A stretch of DNA of 5,762 nucleotides from Desulfurococcales archaeon (lineage in GTDB: Archaea; Thermoproteota; Thermoprotei_A; Sulfolobales; Fervidicoccaceae). A program made the translations under genes and the position numbers. The stretch lies in the NCBI GenBank assembly GCA_027048265.1, contig JALTXS010000026.1, positions 1-5,762 on the forward strand. The letters are read 5' to 3'. Position 1 is the first letter of the stretch; each line of letters opens with the position of its first letter. The notes beneath the pieces were generated by a model. That model was not told the origin of the DNA. It saw only the letters and a list, made by a program, of their open reading frames with translations, and did not search any database. This document shows, piece by piece, positions 1-4,806 of the stretch.

Positions 1-209
1 GCGGTCTCGACCCAGTGCTCCACCTTGATGGTGAGGAGGTCCATGACCCCCAGGTAGTCGCAGAGGAGCCTCGCAGGAGTAACACCCCCGCGGGCGATGC
101 CAACTATAACGTCGGGCTGGAACCCCGAGTCCCTTATCCTCTGGGCCAGCTCTCGGGTCCAGTTTACAACGTCATCCCATGTGACGAGCCTCACAGGTAT
201 CTTGGGCAA
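1..209 (-). CDS. Purine-type phosphoribosyltransferase, N-terminal part (runs off left edge)
   Basis: The first 69 residues of a protein are readable on the minus strand from a TTG at 209-207, and the frame is still open at base 1. The stretch VIVGIARGGVTPARLL (about residues 35-50) matches the first conserved strand and pyrophosphate-binding RGG loop of type I phosphoribosyltransferases. The preceding residues, around WDDVVNWTRELAQRIRDSGF, resemble the N-terminus of archaeal hypoxanthine/xanthine/guanine phosphoribosyltransferases (COG2236 type). These join a free purine base to PRPP in cytoplasmic salvage. The PRPP-binding motif (DD..TG.T) would lie beyond the window, so base specificity cannot be judged. 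The TTG start is chosen because an in-frame TGA lies only a few codons upstream and a GGGTGAGG ribosome-binding site (214-221) sits at the right distance. The gene has its own promoter and is separate from the acylphosphatase gene upstream. Family assignment is fairly sure; substrate is inference. Confidence 0.82.
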   Translation of the reverse strand, partial: MPKIPVRLVTWDDVVNWTRELAQRIRDSGFQPDVIVGIARGGVTPARLLCDYLGVMDLLTIKVEHWVET

Positions 210-213
210 GGTG

Positions 214-221
214 CCTCACCC
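214..221 (-). promoter_or_regulatory. Ribosome-binding site deciding the TTG start of the phosphoribosyltransferase
   Basis: On the minus strand GGGTGAGG lies 4 bases before the TTG, so its GGTGA core is 6 bases before it. It fits the archaeal 16S anti-Shine-Dalgarno end and supports a start codon that could otherwise be missed. Confidence 0.7.
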
Positions 222-268
222 TACAAGAACCTCTCAGCGGGTGCACAAGCCCCGTGTTCTGCCCTGGT

Positions 269-285
269 CAATATATTTGCTTTTG
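269..285 (-). promoter_or_regulatory. TATA/BRE promoter of the phosphoribosyltransferase gene
   Basis: On the minus strand GCAAAAGCAAATATATTGA contains an A-rich BRE-like stretch followed by AAATATAT (278-271). It is an AT patch in GC-rich surroundings. Archaeal transcription usually starts about 26 bases past the TATA centre, which is near base 248. That gives a leader of about 40 bases carrying the ribosome-binding site. This is a sequence-based prediction only. Confidence 0.6.
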
Positions 286-300
286 CACCCACCCCGGGCC

Positions 301-322
301 CACTACCCCGGATATTGTAGTG
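301..322. repeat. Short inverted repeat between acylphosphatase and phosphoribosyltransferase genes
   Basis: CACTAC at 301-306 and GTAGTG at 317-322 form a perfect 6-bp stem with a 10-base loop. It lies between the 3' end of the acylphosphatase gene and the promoter of the next gene. It could be a weak terminator or mRNA-end structure, but no T-run follows on the minus strand, so it may be chance. I see no gene in the remainder of 210-405. Confidence 0.25.
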
Positions 323-405
323 TAGAACAATCACTTAGGGAGGACAAGTTCTCTAAAATGGCGCGTGGCAATAGGGTAATACAAGCGCTCCAGGTGCCTG
401 CAATG

Positions 406-696
406 CTAGTATCTTATCTCAAAGGTCTCGAACTCACCAGTGGGTTCCTCGATGGTGGTCTCCACCCTCTCCACCCGCGCGAGCGGAGGCCCATGGTGGG
501 CCCAGCAGACGACCTTCAAAACCCTCTCCCAGGGCCCCTCGACCACCGCCTCAACGCTCCCATCGGGGAGGTTTCGGACCCAGCCTTTCACGCCCTCCTC
601 CAGGGCCTTGTCCCTCATCCTAGCGCGGAAGAATACGCCCTGGACCCTCCCGTATATGCGGAGGTGCATCCGCACGTTGCCCCTGGGGTCGACCAT
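406..696 (-). CDS. acyP: Acylphosphatase
   Basis: A 96-residue cytoplasmic enzyme that hydrolyses the carboxyl-phosphate bond of acylphosphates. The family signature is intact: GRVQGVFFRARM (16-27) carries the phosphate-binding loop and catalytic Arg24, and GWVRNLPDGSVEAVVEG (38-54) carries the catalytic Asn42. The GPPLARVERVE segment (about 69-79) is also typical. Length matches the usual 90-100 residues. The ATG at 696 is preferred over Met10 because an AAGGTGA ribosome-binding site lies 6 bases upstream. That site overlaps the TGA stop of the membrane-protein gene, leaving 6 bases between the two genes. The two are probably one transcript and translationally coupled. Its physiological substrate cannot be read from sequence, as is usual for the family. 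I see nothing missing or unusual in the active site. Confidence 0.95.
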   Translation of the reverse strand: MVDPRGNVRMHLRIYGRVQGVFFRARMRDKALEEGVKGWVRNLPDGSVEAVVEGPWERVLKVVCWAHHGPPLARVERVETTIEEPTGEFETFEIRY

Positions 697-702
697 GTGT
701 GG

Positions 703-708
703 TCACCT
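703..708 (-). promoter_or_regulatory. Acylphosphatase ribosome-binding site overlapping the upstream stop codon
   Basis: The minus-strand sequence AGGTGA combines the archaeal ribosome-binding core GGTGA with the TGA stop of the membrane-protein gene. It is followed by a 6-base spacer and ATG. A terminating ribosome would sit directly on the initiation site, so reinitiation or coupling is expected. Confidence 0.75.
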
Positions 709-1272
709 TGGGGGGCAGGCTTGGGGGATCTCTACGCTGGTGAGGGTCTGGTTTATCAGGCCCAGGGGCCCGGCCTGTGTTATGACCAGGGCTATCATGG
801 TCTCGGGGTCTATAGCATAGTATACGCCCAGGCCCAGGTCGACGTACTGCTGGGCAGTGACGGGCCCCCAGGGGGTCTCGATTGTCTTGAGGCCCAGGGG
901 GTAGAGTTGCTCGGTTAGGGGCAGGCCGGGGAGGAAGGTGTTCTTGTCGAGCTTTATCGTGGTTGTCTCCTCCCCTATGATCGTTCCGTTGGGGTGCACG
1001 AGGCGGTCCCTGAGGGTGACGTGGGTGGTGTTGGCCTGAGTAACCTCCACTATGCGGGTGTAGGTCTCGTTAACCCCCGCTGCCTCGACCCAGTAGACGG
1101 CCCGGGCTCCCTCCACCGCGTAGGGGGGCTGGCCGTAGGCCTTGAGGCAGGGGAGGGCGTAGGCGACGAAGCCAAGCCCCAGCACTATGAGGACAACGGC
1201 TACCAGCGCGACCTTCTTGACAAAAGCCAGCTCCTCAGCAACGGGGTTCACGTCTCTGCCAACGCTCTCCAT
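703..1272 (-). CDS. Single-pass membrane-anchored exported protein of unknown function
   Basis: I do not recognise this family. Read from the ATG at 1272 it has 189 residues. A short acidic N-terminus with Lys19-Lys20 is followed by one strongly hydrophobic segment (about 21-40), then a domain of about 150 residues rich in Thr, Val and Tyr that looks beta-stranded. The two lysines before the helix suggest the N-terminus is inside and the domain outside. The outer part holds four possible N-glycosylation sequons (NET 68, NTT 81, NGT 95, NQT 174) and two cysteines (42 and 186) that could pair; all of this fits an archaeal cell-surface protein. An alternative GTG start at 1308 would add 12 residues including a CGRC motif. 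The acylphosphatase gene follows after 6 bases. Coding is supported by the coherent membrane-protein pattern and gene spacing; function is unknown. Confidence 0.8.
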   Translation of the reverse strand: MESVGRDVNPVAEELAFVKKVALVAVVLIVLGLGFVAYALPCLKAYGQPPYAVEGARAVYWVEAAGVNETYTRIVEVTQANTTHVTLRDRLVHPNGTIIGEETTTIKLDKNTFLPGLPLTEQLYPLGLKTIETPWGPVTAQQYVDLGLGVYYAIDPETMIALVITQAGPLGLINQTLTSVEIPQACPPR

Positions 1273-1305
1273 GACAGGGCACCGCCCGCACCCTGGGGGG
1301 ACGGG

Positions 1306-1342
1306 CACGTTAAAATATGCCGCCCGGCGGATTTTAAACCGT
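1306..1342. promoter_or_regulatory. Divergent promoter region for the membrane protein (minus) and aminotransferase (plus)
   Basis: The gap between the two divergent starts is GC-rich except for two AT patches: GTTAAAATAT at 1309-1318 and GGATTTTAAACC at 1329-1340. Either can be read as a TATA box on both strands. The second is nearly palindromic with centre at 1334.5, exactly 26.5 bases from a GTG on the plus strand (1361) and from a GTG on the minus strand (1308). The first patch would instead give the aminotransferase mRNA a short leader containing GGGGTGG. Which box serves which gene cannot be settled from sequence. Confidence 0.5.
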
Positions 1343-1366
1343 TCCCGCACCCCAGGGGTGGTGGCT

Positions 1367-2488
1367 ATGGCGCAGCAGGAGAGCCTGCCCTTCTTCCCCA
1401 TAATAGTGGAGAGGGGGGAGGGGCCCTACCTGGTAGATGAGCATGGGAGGAGGTACCTGGACTTCGCCGAGTCTATAAATGTGCTTGGGTTCGGCCACCC
1501 TCAGCTCATAAGGGCCATTTCAACCCAAGCGGCACGGCTTGTGCACTACACGAGCATGCTGGCCTGGAACCGCCCCTGCCTCAGCCTGAGCAAGAGGCTC
1601 GCCAGCCTCACCGGCATACCCCGGGCGAGGGTCGCCTTCACCTCAACAGGAAGTGAGGCCAACGAGCTCCTCTTGGACCACCTTCTTGAGAAGGGCGATG
1701 TCATAGCACTGAGGGGCGCCTACCACGGGCTCCTCACCTGGACCAGCTTCATAACCCTGGGGAGGGAGCACCCAAACATACACCAGATCCCCCCCGGCCC
1801 GGCGGGCCTCCACGAGGCGCGGCGTCTGTTCAGGGAGGAGAACATATCCGGGGTCATAGTGGAGACCCTGATGGTCCACGCCGGCATAGTGCCCCTGGGG
1901 GAGGACTTCCTGAGGGAGCTCCGCGACCTGGCCCATGACAACGCGGCGGTCTTCGTTGTTGATGAAGTCTACACGGGCATGGGGAAGACGGGGAGCCTCT
2001 TCAGCTACCAGCGCCTGGGCTTCAGGCCCGACGCCGTTACGCTGGGGAAGAGCATCGGCGGTGGACTCCCCCTGGGAGGCATAGTCTATGACAGCGGCGT
2101 CGTGGAGCTAACCCGGGCCCCCGGGGGGACCAGCACCAGCCAGGGGGCCAACACCACCGCCTGCGCCGCGGGGAACGCTCTCCTCGACATCCTCGAGGAG
2201 GAGCAGATCCCCAACAGGGTCCTCGAAATGGAGCCCGAGATAGGGCGGCTCCTTGAGGAACACCTGGACGTCATAGGAGCCAGAGAGGCCAGGGGCCGGG
2301 GCTTCATATGGGGGCTGGACACGGGTGACCCCGGAGTAGCTAGGGCAGCTGTTGAGAGGGCCCTGGAGCGGGGGGTGCTGGTGAGCACCATGGGGCACCG
2401 GGATGAGGTTGTCAGGCTGGCGCCCCCCCTGGTGGTTGGGTTGGAGGAGTGGAGGAAAGCCATATCATCCCTCGCCCGCCATACTTAG
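1367..2488 (+). CDS. Class III PLP-dependent aminotransferase (or racemase of that fold)
   Basis: A cytoplasmic fold-type I PLP enzyme of 373 residues. Class III landmarks in order: GPYLVDEHGRRYLDF (19-33); the cofactor phosphate loop STGSE (93-97); Tyr119-His120-Gly121 stacking on the cofactor; VVDEVYTGMGKTG (197-209), where Asp199 holds the pyridine nitrogen; TLGKSIGGGLPLG (225-237) with Lys228 as the Schiff-base lysine; and RLAPPL (350-355) with the likely carboxylate-binding Arg350. The family's usual T..GNP..CAA stretch reads STSQGANTTACAA here, with Ser for Thr and Thr for Pro. The protein is shorter than the usual 400-450 residues. ATG 1367 is chosen because longer in-frame starts would run into the divergent gene; GTG at 1358 or 1361 is also possible. 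An epimerase gene follows after 32 bases with no promoter between. Some members of this class are amino-acid racemases, so the substrate and even the reaction type remain open. Confidence 0.92.
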   Translation: MAQQESLPFFPIIVERGEGPYLVDEHGRRYLDFAESINVLGFGHPQLIRAISTQAARLVHYTSMLAWNRPCLSLSKRLASLTGIPRARVAFTSTGSEANELLLDHLLEKGDVIALRGAYHGLLTWTSFITLGREHPNIHQIPPGPAGLHEARRLFREENISGVIVETLMVHAGIVPLGEDFLRELRDLAHDNAAVFVVDEVYTGMGKTGSLFSYQRLGFRPDAVTLGKSIGGGLPLGGIVYDSGVVELTRAPGGTSTSQGANTTACAAGNALLDILEEEQIPNRVLEMEPEIGRLLEEHLDVIGAREARGRGFIWGLDTGDPGVARAAVERALERGVLVSTMGHRDEVVRLAPPLVVGLEEWRKAISSLARHT

Positions 2489-2520
2489 CCATTACTGCCC
2501 GAAACCCGGGGGCGGTGGCC

Positions 2521-3645
2521 ATGCCCGTGCGTGTTGAGAAGGTTAGGATATACCGCTATGACATCCCCCTAAAGGGGGAGTTCAGGATAAGCTTCTCCTC
2601 CACCGTCACCTCCAGCGGCCTAATTGTGGAGCTGGTAGGCGAGAACGGGGAGTCAGGATGGGGTGAGGCCAACCCCGCCGCCCGCATACTGGGCTCCACG
2701 CTGGGAACAAGCAAAGAGGCCCTAAGGCACCTCGCAGGCCTCATCCTGGGGAGGGAGCTGGAGCCCCTGGAGCTCCACCGGCTCCTCCAAACGAGCCTCT
2801 TGGGAAACGGAGATGCCAAGGCCGCGGTCGAGATGGCCTTCCTAGACCTCTGGTGCAAGGAGCGCGGCCAACCCGTGTACCGCTGCCTGGGCGGAGCCCG
2901 GGAGGAGTTCGTGACGGACATGACCATCGGGATAAAGAGCATCCCCGAGACACTCGAGGACGCCCGATATTACGTGGAGAGGGGGTTCCGAGAGCTCAAG
3001 ATAAAGGTGGGCGAGGACCCCGACCGGGATGTTGAGAAGATAAGGGCCCTCCGCGAGGCCCTGGGCTACGGGGTCTTTATCAGGGTGGACGCCAACCAGG
3101 GCTGGAGCCCCAAGCAGGCCCTCCGGGCGGCGAGGAAGCTGGAGAGGTACGAGATCCAGCTCATAGAGCAGCCCCTCCCCCACTGGATGCTCAGAGAACA
3201 CGCGGAGCTCCGGAGGCAGACCGAGATACCCATAGCCCTCGACGAGAGCGTTCACACGGCCCGGGACGCTCTGGAGGCGGTGAGGCTGGGCGCGGCGGAC
3301 GTCATTAACATCAAGATAACAAAAGCGGGGGGCATCCTAGAGGGCTTCTCCATAACCAGGATAAGCGAGGCAGCCGGTGTGGCGAACATGATAGGATGCA
3401 TGGTGGAGACCCGCTTGGGCATAACCGCGGCGGCGCACCTCGTGGGGCTCTCGGAGAACATACGCTACATTGACCTGGACAGCGACCTGAGCCTCCAGTG
3501 GGACCCTGTCAGGGGTGGTGTCGAGCACCTGGGCGGGGGAAGGCGGAGGCTCCCCCGGGAACCGGGCCTTGGTGTTAGGGTTGACGTGGAGAGGCTCAAG
3601 CTCCTAGCAACGGTGGAGGAGAGGGGAGGAGAGGCTGCTCTCTGA
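2521..3645 (+). CDS. Enolase-superfamily dipeptide epimerase (L-Ala-D/L-Glu epimerase-like)
   Basis: A 374-residue enzyme of the muconate-lactonizing subgroup of the enolase superfamily, expected to invert the alpha-carbon of a substrate by Mg2+-assisted proton transfer. An N-terminal capping domain (about 1-125, with GWGEANP at 47-53) precedes the barrel. Barrel residues are Lys160/Lys162 in LKIKVG, metal ligands Asp190 (VDANQGW), Glu216 (IEQPLP) and Asp241 (LDES), the second base Lys265 (NIKITKAGG), and Glu296 in GCMVET. Near the end IDLDSDL provides Asp318-x-Asp320, which in characterised Ala-Glu epimerases binds the dipeptide amino group; this is why a dipeptide epimerase is favoured over N-acylamino-acid racemase or succinylbenzoate synthase. 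ATG 2521 follows GGGGGCGGTGG; GTG 2515 is an alternative. It is cotranscribed with the aminotransferase. The family is sure; the exact dipeptide is not known. Confidence 0.9.
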   Translation: MPVRVEKVRIYRYDIPLKGEFRISFSSTVTSSGLIVELVGENGESGWGEANPAARILGSTLGTSKEALRHLAGLILGRELEPLELHRLLQTSLLGNGDAKAAVEMAFLDLWCKERGQPVYRCLGGAREEFVTDMTIGIKSIPETLEDARYYVERGFRELKIKVGEDPDRDVEKIRALREALGYGVFIRVDANQGWSPKQALRAARKLERYEIQLIEQPLPHWMLREHAELRRQTEIPIALDESVHTARDALEAVRLGAADVINIKITKAGGILEGFSITRISEAAGVANMIGCMVETRLGITAAAHLVGLSENIRYIDLDSDLSLQWDPVRGGVEHLGGGRRRLPREPGLGVRVDVERLKLLATVEERGGEAAL

Positions 3646-3664
3646 CATGAGCTAACCTTGATGT

Positions 3665-3710
3665 GTTTTTCAAAAAGCGTCTTGTTGTCTTTTTTCTCAT
3701 TTTTCTATTC
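3665..3710 (+). terminator. T-rich terminator of the aminotransferase-epimerase operon
   Basis: About 20 bases after the epimerase stop the plus strand enters runs of T: T5 at 3666-3670, T6 at 3690-3695 and T5 at 3700-3704, in a pyrimidine-rich stretch. Such T-tracts without a strong hairpin are the usual intrinsic termination signal in archaea. It sits between the operon and the separately promoted regulator gene. Confidence 0.65.
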
Positions 3711-3758
3711 AGTCGAGTGTATCAGTATAGGGACCTTGCAGTTGTTTTGAGGGGATAA

Positions 3759-3808
3759 TTAAGTTTCTTAAAAATATATATTAACAATGTTAAAAAATAG
3801 TATATACT
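3759..3808. repeat. Cluster of three short dyads upstream of the regulator gene (candidate operators)
   Basis: Three perfect dyads lie in the AT-rich leader: TTAAG-TTT-CTTAA (3759-3771), TTAACA-A-TGTTAA (3781-3793) and AGTATATACT (3799-3808). Their centres are about 22 and 16 bases apart. They flank or overlap the TATA candidates, so binding there would block transcription. Autoregulation by the downstream winged-helix protein is the natural inference. AT-rich DNA makes short palindromes readily, so chance cannot be excluded. Confidence 0.4.
3768..3800 (+). promoter_or_regulatory. Promoter of the PadR-like regulator gene
   Basis: TTAAAAATATATATTA (3768-3783) is a good BRE/TATA match and would start transcription near 3801-3805, leaving a leader of about 30 bases that includes GGAGGGG. 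A second A-rich box (TTAAAAAATA, 3790-3799) would start near 3821. The first is preferred because it preserves the ribosome-binding site. Confidence 0.6.
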
Positions 3809-3820
3809 GTAAACCCCTAG

Positions 3821-3827
3821 GGAGGGG
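3821..3827 (+). promoter_or_regulatory. Ribosome-binding site deciding the TTG start of the regulator
   Basis: GGAGGGG lies 6 bases before the TTG at 3834. It is the strongest Shine-Dalgarno match in this intergenic region and supports that non-ATG start. The CCCTAGGG palindrome (3815-3822) overlaps its first bases. Confidence 0.75.
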
Positions 3828-3833
3828 ATAGAC

Positions 3834-4166
3834 TTGTCCCAAGCAGAGGCACGCAAGGACGCGTACAGCAAGTTCAAGAGAAAGATAGAGATAGAGAGCC
3901 TGTGGCTCTACATATCCCGTATCCTCTCAGAAGGCCCCCGCAGTGTCTCCGAGATACGCCGGAGCCTCAAGAACGACTATGGCATACCCGTTTCAACCAT
4001 AACCCTGTACACCGTCCTCTACCGCATGGAGAAGGAGGGGCTCATAAAGAGGACCGACGACTTCCCCATACGCTTCCAGCTAACCCCCTACGGTAGCCTC
4101 ATGTACCGTAAGAGCATAAGCCTCCTCGAGGAGAAGCTCTACCTGCTCAAGAACGGCCGGGAGTAG
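3834..4166 (+). CDS. PadR-like winged-helix transcriptional regulator
   Basis: A 110-residue DNA-binding protein. After a basic N-terminal stretch (KFKRKIE, 13-19) comes a winged-helix domain: helix 1 at about 22-32, helix 2 in SVSEIRRSLKNDYG (37-50), recognition helix in STITLYTVLYRMEKEGLI (54-71), and a wing ending in RFQLTPYG (80-87). The pattern TLY.VLYRME.EGLI...F.LT..G is that of PadR and related regulators. A final helix (about 91-106) probably mediates dimerisation, which is the norm for the family. No effector domain is present. The TTG start follows GGAGGGG. The gene has its own promoter with short dyads, which suggests autoregulation. It lies just after the aminotransferase-epimerase operon, which it might control, though nothing in the sequence proves that. 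Its 3' end overlaps the convergent DUF99 gene by 20 bases. MarR- or ArsR-type assignment is less likely. Confidence 0.85.
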   Translation: MSQAEARKDAYSKFKRKIEIESLWLYISRILSEGPRSVSEIRRSLKNDYGIPVSTITLYTVLYRMEKEGLIKRTDDFPIRFQLTPYGSLMYRKSISLLEEKLYLLKNGRE

Positions 4167-4788
4167 GCCCTCTAGGACTCCCGGAGCCCAGCGCCCTGGC
4201 AACACCGCTCGCGACCAGGTGAGCCACCCGAAGGGGCTCGGGCTGGGCCCCTCGGATGCAAGAGTTGGCGAGGACCTTAACAACCTCATTCCACTCCATG
4301 CTCGGGGCGAAGGCGTGGACCCTCACCCCACCTATTATTAGGCCTCGGGCCCCCGCGATCACTCTCCCAATGACCCTCCACCGTTCCCGGTGGTCAGAGA
4401 AGTTCTTTATAAGCGCCTCCATCACCCTCCGCGCGTCGGGGAGCCAGCGGAAGAAGACCACCGCCCGAGCCCTACCCCCCAGGGCCTCTTCAAGGGCCCA
4501 GGGGTCCACGTAATTGAAACCAGCGTAGGTCACCCCGTCCAGGAGTATTGGCAGGGGACCCCCACTGTCACCGAGTAGCCTGGATACAATCCCCACGGTC
4601 TTCTCAGTCGCATCAGTGCCGTCGACGGTGACCCATGTCAGGGCCGTGGACCTGGGGATTAGCTCCGCGTCAAGCTCCACGGCTGCCAGTATGGTCCGGC
4701 CCCCCTGCTTGGGATGGGGGAAGTAGCCGTCGTCCACACCCACAATGCGTGGGAAGGGTCTTCCAACGGGGCCTGGGGGGTAACTCAT
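4147..4788 (-). CDS. DUF99/UPF0215 family protein, endonuclease V-like fold
   Basis: A 213-residue protein with the conserved blocks of the archaeal DUF99 (UPF0215) family: RIVGVDDGYF (14-23), VTVDGTDAT (53-61), ILLDGVTYAGFNYVDPWAL (81-99), FFRWLPDARRVMEAL (112-126) and PEPLRVAHLVASG (183-195). The family has been related to the RNase H-like fold of endonuclease V, and the acidic residues Asp19/Asp20, Asp56 and Asp84 are candidates for metal binding. A role in DNA repair or nucleic-acid processing is therefore plausible, but I know of no firm function. ATG 4788 is the first possible start after the orc1/cdc6 stop, 18 bases away and in the same frame; the ribosome-binding site is weak (GGGG in a GC-rich spacer). 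It is probably cotranscribed with orc1/cdc6. The last 12-15 residues are Gly/Pro/Arg-rich and less conserved-looking, and they overlap the convergent regulator gene. Confidence 0.9.
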   Translation of the reverse strand: MSYPPGPVGRPFPRIVGVDDGYFPHPKQGGRTILAAVELDAELIPRSTALTWVTVDGTDATEKTVGIVSRLLGDSGGPLPILLDGVTYAGFNYVDPWALEEALGGRARAVVFFRWLPDARRVMEALIKNFSDHRERWRVIGRVIAGARGLIIGGVRVHAFAPSMEWNEVVKVLANSCIRGAQPEPLRVAHLVASGVARALGSGSPRGPTPGRS

Positions 4789-4806
4789 CCCCGTCTCGAC
4801 CCCGGC

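Noticed and set aside
210..405. Possible small RNA (C/D box, tRNA-like or riboswitch) in the intergenic region
   Set aside because: I found no C box/D box pair, cloverleaf or extended conserved structure. Only a 6-bp stem at 301-322 and the promoter near 271-285 are visible.
97..918. A 273-codon plus-strand open frame
   Set aside because: It runs antisense across the acylphosphatase and membrane-protein genes, whose motifs are convincing. Its own translation is His/Pro/Gly-rich with no domain, as expected for an antisense shadow in GC-rich DNA.
1187..1366. Longer N-terminus for the aminotransferase, in frame from 1187
   Set aside because: It would overlap the divergent membrane-protein gene and its promoter, and the extra 60 residues are low-complexity with no resemblance to the family. 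Starts at 1358-1367 fit the homology and signals.
1273..1401. Longest minus-strand start (ATG at 1401) for the membrane protein
   Set aside because: It would run into the aminotransferase coding region and cover the divergent TATA patches. ATG 1272 (or GTG 1308) gives a normal short cytoplasmic tail.
2449..2520. Epimerase start at ATG 2449 inside the aminotransferase gene
   Set aside because: The 24 added residues are Pro-rich and precede the normal first strand of the family. ATG 2521 has a ribosome-binding site and leaves the proper N-terminus.
3661..3750. A 29-codon hydrophobic open frame starting at ATG 3661
   Set aside because: It lies on the T-tracts of the terminator, which encode Phe and Leu by composition alone, and it has no ribosome-binding site.
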